From Anagrus nilaparvatae (Eukaryota > Arthropoda > Insecta > Hymenoptera > Mymaridae): a stretch of 64,000 nucleotides of DNA. Where the stretch lies: positions 32,118,501-32,182,500 of the forward strand of contig JAKSXM010000007.1 in the NCBI GenBank assembly GCA_022575985.1, given 5' to 3'. Made by a program: the position numbers and the translations under genes. The notes below the pieces were generated by a model. The model made no database searches. It was not told the DNA's origin and worked only from the letters and a program-made list of their open reading frames with translations. Shown here piece after piece: positions 56,545 to 64,000 of this stretch. The first letter of the stretch is position 1, and every line of letters starts with the position of its first letter.

Positions 56545-56860
56545 TTTCTAAAATGGTTAGACAGAGAAAAGAAGAACTTTTGAGAGAAAGATAGAATAAA
56601 ATTTTGTTCGAAAAAGAACTTATAGAATATAATTTACAATTATTGCATTACTTAATTAGCTATTTGGGCCGTTCATGAATTAAAATCTGCAGTTCTCTTT
56701 CAAATAAATTTTTAGGTTGTCCTTTTCTCAAAATCTCTTCTTGTCTCTTTTTAAATAGTTCATCAGAACATGGCACTATAAAGATAGATATTATTTTACA
56801 GCTGAGAATATTAGCAAATAATTGCACATGTATAATAATAAATAAAAAGATGCAAACAAA
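56545..56860. pseudogene. Inverted pair of exon-like fragments of unknown origin
   Basis: Minus strand, after an acceptor-like TTTATAG (~56783), reads PCSDELFKKRQEEILRKGQP, then KNLFERELQILIHERPK and a stop at 56660. The + strand at 56553-56640 reads MVRQRKEELLRE, stop, NKILFEKELIEYN, a diverged inverted copy of the same stretch. I do not recognise the protein. It is charged and probably helical. Confidence 0.4.
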
Positions 56861-56949
56861 CAAAAATTTCTTATAATATTTTAGTTGCTGTTCATGAGTA
56901 AATACTTGTAATAAGTAAATAATAGGTAAAGGCGATGCAAACTATGAAA

Positions 56950-57650
56950 CTCATTGTTCTGCTGATGTCAACGAAAAGAAATGAGATGGTATGGTTTTAG
57001 GTCTTCAAAAGTTTCCAATTCGCTAAATTTGTTGCAACGTTATCTTCCTTTTTATAATCTGTATTGGAGCTGGTGAAGATTTTAATGCAGATAATTGCAT
57101 AATTTTTATAAAATTTATTAACTTTAAATTAAAAATTTTAACAAATAACATTAATATTTAAATATAAATAAATATCTATAATAAGTATTTTTAATAGGTG
57201 AGTGCGATGCAAACTATAAAACTCATTAATAGTGTATCAGAAGCAGCAAGAAAAAGAAGCGTCAGAGAAATATTAGGTGAATAAACAAGTAAATAGGTGA
57301 AGATAAATTCATATTTTGATTAATTTGGAAAAAGATAACTAGACCTAAGCAGCTATGTCGCTTGCATCACATAAACAAATCAATGATCTTTTTATCTCTG
57401 TGTTTATCTCAGATATTAACCCCATATTTAAATATTAATGTTTATTATTTTGTATTTAAAATTAATAATTTTAATAAAAAATTATGCACTTACCTGTATT
57501 AAAATCTTCACCTGTTCCAATAAAAATTATAGCTACCAAGATAACGTTGCAACAAATCCAGCAAATTGGAATTTTTTGAAAACTTAAAGCCGAATCATTT
57601 TATTTCCTTTTGTTGGCATCAGCAGGTATAGTATCATTATCATTGACAAA
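56950..57650. mobile_element. ~700-bp palindromic element
   Basis: TTTCCAATTCGCTAAATTTG with TTGCAACGTTATC at 57010-57050 pairs with GATAACGTTGCAACAAATCC at 57540-57575. TGAAGATTTTAATGCAG pairs with TGTATTAAAATCTTCACC. The centre is AT-rich. No coding. Confidence 0.65.
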
Positions 57651-57984
57651 CTATTAATTTACTCCAAATCTATAGATACAGATGCTAGTCTTGGTTCAAG
57701 TTCTCTAATTGAAGTTATAAATTGTTTTTGGATAGCTTTACCAAAAATTAATCTTAAAAAAATGTAATCTGAATAAGCTGGGTTATTATTATTATTACTA
57801 TAGAACTTCAAAATATAATAAACAATATAAATTAAATATATATATAAGTATAAATAATAAAAAGTATAATAATAAACCGGGCGAGAGCAGACGCTATAAT
57901 TATGTATAATATATGCTATATGCATACTCTTACTCTATATTTTATTACTACTCCTTTTATATTTACATATATACCAGTGTTGAA

Positions 57985-58143
57985 AAACACATAGTAATCG
58001 AAATTCGAGCTTTTCGAGCTATTCGACTTGGAGCTCTTGAAGGTCATCTAAAAATTAGAGAGAGAAACCTCAATTTCCTGTATATTAGTGCTTCTAAGTT
58101 TAGAACTTAACTTAGTCGCGCGCGCTATCGCGCGCCGTAATAC
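57985..58143 (+). repeat. Helitron-like 3' end repeat, copy 1
   Basis: Shares TGGAGCTCTTGAAGGTCAT, AATTAGAGAGAGAAACC and TAACTTAGTCGCG with 62950-63115. It closes with a GC-rich hairpin (GCGCGC...GCGCGC) and TAATACTAT. CTAT deviates from the usual CTRR. Confidence 0.5.
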
Positions 58144-58344
58144 TATGTATATCTAAAAATTTATTTGTCTGTCTGGCAGTCGGGATTATGCATAGCCTCT
58201 CCAATATCTTTTTAAATATGGTTCTGTAATCCATAATAATAAATTTACATATTATTAATTTGGAGACTTCGCTGGAGACAGAACTAGGCTTCTCTGAAAA
58301 CTCTGAATGTGTTTGCATAATTATAGGTAAATTTGCAGTGAAAA

Positions 58345-58505
58345 GATTTTTTTAAGCAACAGAAACAGAAGTGGATTCGTCCTTCCCCCTCCAACTTTTC
58401 CTAGTATATATATATATGTACTAGCAAATGTGATAGGGTTTGCTCCACCCCCCTGCGTGGCATTTACTTCTGTTTGTGTTACTTAAAAAAATCGGCAAGG
58501 GATCT
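58345..58505. repeat. Imperfect palindrome
   Basis: TTTTTTAAGCAACAGAAACAGAAGT pairs imperfectly (in two blocks under 20 bp) with ACTTCTGTTTGTGTTACTTA at 58468-58488 around a TATATA centre. Confidence 0.5.
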
Positions 58506-58779
58506 GACCAACACATATTCGACAAATCAATAATTCTCCACAAAAAAGTTTTGCAGAATCATTATATACTAAAAATCGTTGTGCTGAAAAGTTCAACACA
58601 AACTTTTTTTAGTCAAAGTATTTAACACGCCATTTTAAACATTAAATAACTAATTTCTTTCATATAATAGCATAAACAAATATCACTATGTATTATTGAT
58701 AATTAATAATTAATAATTACAATTGATAATTAATAATAAATAATTAATTATTAATAATTAAAATTATTGATACAATTTG

Positions 58780-58868
58780 CATTCACGCCGTGTACTGGTT
58801 ATTTAAGGGCCCGTCAAGTTAAGCAGTTTCTGAAGATAATAAATTGTTATAATATAAGCTAATTATAT
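58780..58868 (-). repeat. Truncated fragment of the foldback family
   Basis: Matches the right inner arm of copies A and B: TGGTTATTTAAGGGCCCGTC, GTTAAGCAGTTTCTGAAGAT, then AATATAAGCTAATTATA, where the similarity stops. Confidence 0.8.
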
Positions 58869-58955
58869 TCACGCACATTGTGCGAAATATATGCGCGTTG
58901 AAATCGTTTGATGCTATTTGAAATCGTACGCGCATATATTTTGCGCAATGTGCGA
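58869..58955. repeat. GC-rich hairpin
   Basis: CGCACATTGTGCGAAATATA pairs with TATATTTTGCGCAATGTGCG with a short loop (GTTTGATGCTAT). It abuts the truncated foldback fragment. Confidence 0.7.
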
Positions 58956-59199
58956 CAAAGAAAAAAGAGCACACGCTTGTATTTTCGCATCTATCTGTCC
59001 TTCAGATTTTCTTTACGCATTCACTTATTGATGACTGTATCTATACTTTTTACATCTATGTTAAGCACAAGAAGAAATGAAGCACATTTTACCAAGCAAA
59101 TTTTAAACACTCAAATGAAACTTTTATTAATTAAATTTTACAATTTCAACTTATTAACTAATAATGTCCTTTTCTTTTCCTTAATTTTATATCAATAAA

Positions 59200-60390
59200 T
59201 TTCACTGTCTCTATCATAAACGTGAAATCACTGTCTCTATTAATAACTATTGATAACTTTTAACGATCGCGAGGCACACACTATTTTAAACACACGAGAA
59301 GTTTCGGGCTTACCTTTTGTCGTCAAAAATCTAATTGCTGAAGATATTATCTATGGCTGCCATTTTTGATGATATCTGATACTGCTCAAAAGTCTTCTCT
59401 TTATGTGATTAATAATATGCCGGCGCGAATTCAAACTTGTCAATTGCCAATAATAATCAAAACCTTTCCTAATCACTTATTTTCTTTCTTTTTGAAATGG
59501 GATTCCAAAGATACTTATCTTTCCTAGGAAATCCAACTTCACTAATCAAAATCAAAAATTCATTTATCCAATTTAAAAAATACACAATTAATTATAATTA
59601 AAGATCTATAAGAAATAACAATATACATAATGGCGACGCGTAATTGTATTATCAATACAAAAACGTGACCTACTTTTAGAAGGGTCGGTCACCGAATATC
59701 ATCCTTGCTGGTCACTTAAACCCGCGTTTTCGATCGGCTTCTCTCCCTTCTCCTTGTCTTATCTAGTTCTTCGCGGCTGAAATATCTATGTGTGCGTGTG
59801 TCGCTAATGTCACCTATATACTTAATTGAACTATTACTTAATTTACAAAACTCTCGCGGTTTTTCCCAAAAGTTAAATATTTTATTAAATTTAAAATAAA
59901 CGTATTTTAGCGTTTGTAACCACGTTACATGGCCAAACATCAATCCTCTTTATAATGAAGAAGGTATTTGAATGAATGTTAAAAAAAACTTTTCTCGTTG
60001 GTTTGGTGCTTGGGCAAATTAAAATTGTGAAGCAAAATAAGAAAAACCGCTACTTTTGCCATCTATTTTAAATCGGAGACATATTGATAAATATCTCGAA
60101 GAGGGTGACTAATTTTTAAAAACGGGTTTCATTATGTTTCTGGGTACTAAACAAGCAACCTTTCCTGAAAATTTCAGCCCGATCTTGGCTCATTTTCAGC
60201 TCCCCCGAGAGACACGTTTTATCAAATAATTCGCAAGAAGCTAGGTGAAAGATTTAAATCCAAAAAAGCAATAATAGGTTGAAAATTCATTTTCCGTTAT
60301 AAAATCCGAAGTGCCCGACGTTTGCATAATCTGATCTTTCAAGGTAGTCGTGTTTTGGGACCTCAGGAAGCTAAAAAACCGATTTTTATA
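59200..60390. other. AT-rich stretch, no gene
   Basis: No supported gene. At 60340-60395 a phrase (GGGACCTCAGGAAGCTAAAA) also occurs at 49590, marking a dispersed repeat. Confidence 0.4.
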
Positions 60391-60393
60391 AAA

Positions 60394-60447
<54 letters not shown>
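60394..60447 (+). repeat. (GT)n microsatellite
   Basis: About 26 uninterrupted GT dinucleotides. The minus-strand reading frame of alternating His-Thr is an artefact of it. Confidence 0.98.
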
Positions 60448-60450
<3 letters not shown>

Positions 60451-60581
60451 TAACTGGTGAAATTTCACATACATTATGGAAGTAAAAAAGTAAAAATATT
60501 TTTTTAAATTATAAGAAAAAATGGAAATTTTTCTTAATTTGAAAAAAGTATTAAATACTATTTTCACGTGCCAATTTAAAA

Positions 60582-60840
60582 TTTAATGTAGAAAATTATT
60601 TTTTATTATTTTCTTATTTATAAAAATAAGAATGTTAAATAAAAATATAACGATCAGAATGGAACAAATTTTTTTATGAAATGTTATCTTTATTTCATTG
60701 ACGAGCTAGTCTTTCGAAACGTCAATGAAATAAAGATAACATTTCATAAAAAAATTTGTTCCATTCTGATCGTTATATTTTTATTTAACATTCTTATTTT
60801 TATAAATAAGAAAATAATAAAAAATAATTTTCTACATTAA
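60582..60840. repeat. Perfect ~120-bp inverted repeat, 16-nt loop
   Basis: Left arm ends ATTTCATTGACG at 60703 and right arm starts CGTCAATGAAAT at 60720. I found no mismatch over about 120 bp each side. The junction TTGACGAGCTAGTCTTTCG followed by AAACGTC resembles the hammerhead-type junction of PLE pseudo-LTRs. This may therefore be two head-to-head pseudo-LTRs. Confidence 0.85.
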
Positions 60841-60961
60841 AAATATTTTATTGACCAGAATTGGAGCTGAACTTAATTTTTTATTGTTTCAAATTATTTA
60901 AAATAAATAAAACAATACAAATTATTTTTGATGTGTAACAATTTTTTTTTATTTCTAAATA

Positions 60962-60992
60962 TTTCACCAACAAATCCGTTGGCCTCATCAGG
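60962..60992 (-). ncRNA. Hammerhead-ribozyme-like core
   Basis: Minus strand CTGATGAG (60984-60991), stem II GCCAAC with a 6-nt loop and GTTGGT (60966-60983), then GAAA (60962-60965). The box order and stem II are canonical. It is probably a PLE 3' end; no GIY-YIG frame is attached here. Confidence 0.65.
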
Positions 60993-61419
60993 TGATCTGA
61001 ATACAAAAATTATATAATTTTTTCTTAATTACTAATGACCTAATTTTTTTTTCAAACATTTTTTCATCAAAAAATCTCAAACTATTTTTTTTTTAATTTG
61101 GATGAAATACTTCATTTAGTTCCATGAAAGTACTTATATTTGAAAATATGGTTTTTACTCGATATCTCGAAATTTGATAATTATTTTTTTGAAAATTTGT
61201 TCGAAAATTTTTGATCAATAAAAAAAGCTTTTAAAAGTTAATAGAAATGTATGTAAGATTGCAAGACTTTTGTCGGTAATATCTGTGGCATATTGAAGTA
61301 TTAAGCTCATTGTTTGAGGAACCTTAGTGCCAGCTAGTTGGCAGGGTATTTTTTAAATGTATCTTTCTTTTAAAGCAGACAACCATACTTAAAAAAAATA
61401 TATAAATAAATGAACAATT

Positions 61420-61800
61420 TTTTTCTTTTAAGTTTTTAGCTTTTAATTAAGGGATTCAAAAATATAATTCAGTCCGGCTTAATGTTTATAGCCTCATGTA
61501 TTACTTAAGTATCACGAAAACCATTGCTGGAGCAGTGTTTATTCTTACGATTAATGTTCTGCAGTTTAAAAACTCATGAAATGCAGAAATCAAGTAATCA
61601 GTATCTAAGGCTGACAAGACTCATATGGCGTAATAGCTAATTCCTTTTGAACTCCAGAACATTGATCGTAAGAACAAACACTGCTCCAGCAATGGATTTC
61701 TTGATACTTAAGTAATACATGAGACTGCGAATATAAAGCCAAACTGAATTATATTTTTGAATGCTTTAATTATAAACCAAAAACTTAAAAGAAAAAAATT
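61420..61800. mobile_element. ~380-bp palindromic element, copy 2
   Basis: Same orientation as 56098-56480 and highly similar; arms include TTCAGTCCGGCTTAATGTTT and TGCTCCAGCAATGG/CCATTGCTGGAGCA. Here the central arms pair better than in copy 1. Confidence 0.75.
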
Positions 61801-61974
61801 GTTTATTTATTTATTTTTTTTTTTTATGTGTGGTTGTCTGCTTTAAAAGAAAGATGCATGCTAGACATATAAAAAAAAAGAGATTTTTTTTTCATTATTA
61901 AAAAAAAAAGATGAATGTATAATATTTTTCATTCAAGTTTTTAGTTTATAATTATCATAACTTCATCATTTATA

Positions 61975-62370
61975 CTATCTTGAAAATATTGATCTGAACT
62001 TATAGCTTTTGCACCGCCAAACTATTTTTGAGCTTCTCCTTCAACCAAAGAAGTTTTAACAGTATTTTTTTTTTGATTTAGTAATTTGTTTAAAAGTGAA
62101 CTGAGTAGCTTTACATTTTTTCTGTTCAAGAAGCATCTTAAGTTCCTTAATTTTTTCATCTGACCTATCAAGTTCACTTCTTTTCTTTTGACTAATTTTT
62201 CTTTTTTTTAACTGAATGACATGAATTAGTCTAAAGCTTATTAACATGACTGTATTTTTTTAAATTATTATTGGCTTGAAGTACCAGAATTTATCGATGT
62301 AGATGTATCTCCAAGATCATTACTAATATTACTGTCGGTTGTGGTAGGTGATGAAAGCGTTGCTATGGTC
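61975..62370 (-). pseudogene. Broken coding fragment, possibly ArfGAP2/3-like
   Basis: Three minus-strand frames join into a plausible protein end. They read ATLSSPTTTDSNISNDLGDT (~62365), then KRSELDRSDEKIKELKMLLE with CKATQFTFKQITKSKKK, then VKTSLVEGEAQK, stop, FGGAKAISSDQYF. The last block resembles the KFG-x-AKAISSDMYF motif of ArfGAP2/3, GTPase-activating proteins for Arf1 on Golgi membranes. The frames are separated by shifts and at least one stop. No introns are evident, which would fit a retrocopy, though no poly-A was found. Identification rests on one short motif. Confidence 0.35.
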
Positions 62371-62949
62371 AGCTTTATCAAATGGTCACAGATGTGATAT
62401 TGCATTTTAGTGAACTAAATATTACTTAATTATTTTCATTATAAAGAAAAAGTGCTTCAAAGTTTTCACGATTAAAACCAATTTAATTTTCAATTTCTGA
62501 AAAATTAAATACACACCTTAATACTACTAGTATTAACTATTGCACTTTTAATAAAATCAGCTTACCTACTTACAGCCTTGTTTTTATGGTAACAAATATT
62601 TTATCACTTTTTATTAATTAAATTTGAATATTCAACATGCATGCACAACTTAACAGTTAAGTTTATTTTTTAATCTTTTATAAACGTTGTTTTTATTAGG
62701 TTATAATTTTTAGAAATTTAAAAATCTCCTCTTTTATTTTATGTACCTATATATTCATATCATGCACATACACATTTAAATCAACATCAAACGTTCTTCG
62801 AGAATCGAACTCGATTAATATTTTTATTTTTTAAAATAATCAATTAAATTTCGTCAAAAAGAAATATTATTAATGTTAATATATTAAAATTAAATATTTA
62901 TATTAATATTAATATATATTATCATTAATTATAGTTTTTTTACAAAATA

Positions 62950-63115
62950 TAACAATATAATCGAACTTCGAGGTTTTCGAGATAATAACTCGATTGATTT
63001 GGAGCTCTTGAAGGTCATATTAAAATTAGAGAGAGAAACCTTAATTTTGTGTATATTAGTGCTTTTAAGTTTAGAAACTTAACTTAGTCGCGTGCCCTAA
63101 ATGGGCACCGTAATA
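62950..63115 (+). repeat. Helitron-like 3' end repeat, copy 2
   Basis: See 57985-58143; the closing hairpin here is GTGCCC-TAAAT-GGGCAC, different in sequence but the same in position, followed by CGTAATAATAT. Confidence 0.5.
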
Positions 63116-64000
63116 ATATAAAGTACCCAGTTATTGAAATATTCAAAATAAATAATTTTTAAAATATGATATATAAAAATAAAATATTACTTTTATATTT
63201 ATATCTAACAAAATAATTAAATAGACAGAATTGTTGTTGATACGCGAGGCCCTACAGCTAATAAAGTAAGAAACCCAATATATCTTTTATATACAAAGAT
63301 TAGCTTTTTTGAACATTGATGCCTTATATATATACTAGAGTGGACCTATTTTTGGACTTTGTGGAAAAACTTTGCTCCCCGGGTTTTATTGTGAAGTTTT
63401 AGTCATAAAAAGTTCCCAGTTCCAAGGATTTTGCTTTAGCCCTGCAAAAACACGTGCCTGTAACCACATCAATTTTCCCATTTAAATAACATGGGAATTT
63501 TGAGTTTTTAGCTATAAAAATTTTCACAAAAGCCAAAAAGCGTTTCAAAATGCTAATTTTTACTGGAAAACATACTTTTATATGTTGTAAAGACATACAA
63601 ACCGCCCTGCATTCATTTCTAAGGGAATTTTGGGGCTAGAAACGCAAATTTACATTTTTACTCAATCTTATAAAACAGGGTTTTTTGGTAATTTTCGATG
63701 AAAATCTACAACCTCAAAAATTAACCAAAACACTTCTGGTTGGTTCACTTTTTTTGGTATAAGTGTCACCTTTCAAACGACGTAAACCGTGTATTTTAAT
63801 CACTGATTCTCTCACCGCTATAGTCAATTAACCTATTGGTAATTTTTGACCCGAAAGGCCCAATTTTTAAATTTGTTTAAATTGCTGCCAAAATTGTAAT
63901 TTTTGATAAAATTGAGTTTTATAGGCCTTAATAGTTTTTTGCAAGCTTCAAGTTTCCAAAAATTTTTTACTCGTCTCATTTCTTTAAATAGTTTTTAAGA
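63116..64000. other. Unassigned AT-rich sequence to the window end
   Basis: No frame, inverted repeat or match to other parts of the window was recognised. A C/G-richer patch CTCCCCGGG lies at 63374. Confidence 0.4.

Noticed and set aside
60241..60567. 108-codon ORF with His-Thr repeats
   Set aside because: Created by the (GT)n microsatellite; flanking residues match nothing known to me.
1..64000. Bacterial-type operons, defence systems, viral genes or toxin genes
   Set aside because: None seen: no ribosome-binding-site-led gene clusters, no viral structural or polymerase genes beyond retroelement remnants, and no toxin-like secreted ORF that stands up to inspection.

Overview
This is a strongly AT-rich eukaryotic window, almost certainly from an insect. 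The only host gene I can recognise is on the + strand. Two exons (7979-8290 and 32574-32753) encode the middle and FFD-box part of LSM14/Trailer hitch (RAP55), an RNP-granule protein. The spelling of the second exon is closest to what I know of insect Tral proteins and would fit Hymenoptera, but that is an inference. The Lsm-domain exons and the C-terminal TFG-box exons were not found; they probably lie outside the window or across further huge introns. Nearly everything else is mobile DNA, so the window is mostly the inside of one or more giant introns.

1-8 kb: an LTR at the left edge whose element continues off-window, a TTAA-flanked MITE, a hAT element (8-bp target-site duplication, TSD) inside an older foldback, and a tRNA-type SINE. 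8-32.6 kb: the 24-kb LSM14 intron. It holds a Tigger remnant, a Penelope-like element (PLE) split by a young R1-type insertion, and a deep nest: foldback > 11.8-kb LTR element with 298-bp LTRs and ATAT TSD > decayed Helitron > palindrome carrying a tRNA-like sequence. A palindromic piggyBac-type MITE that itself contains a second TTAA MITE sits in the same LTR element. Further right are a satellite-like array interrupted by a Transib-like MITE whose ends start CACAGTG, and a 2.4-kb hairpin element.

33-45 kb: a foldback element with arms of at least 1.4 kb. Its loop has received a nearly full-length CR1/Jockey-type non-LTR retrotransposon (ORF1, endonuclease, reverse transcriptase) and directly beside it a 5'-truncated PLE with inverted pseudo-LTRs. 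45-55 kb: palindromic MITEs, a non-LTR tail fragment, a cysteine-rich ORF between inverted tandem arrays, and a sister foldback (51.2-54.5 kb) with three near-identical 384-bp tandem units. 55-64 kb: more tandem arrays, palindromes, Helitron-like 3' ends, a GT microsatellite, a perfect ~120-bp inverted repeat, hammerhead-like ribozyme cores, and a possible ArfGAP-like pseudogene fragment.

The dominant theme is inverted repeats: I see at least fifteen, from about 80 bp to 2 kb per arm. Insertion order can be read from target-site duplications and from undamaged sister copies. I see no operon, CRISPR array or defence locus. The most interesting signals are the Transib-like ends, the ribozyme-like PLE ends, the deep nesting, and the long double-stranded structures predicted in the LSM14 pre-mRNA.
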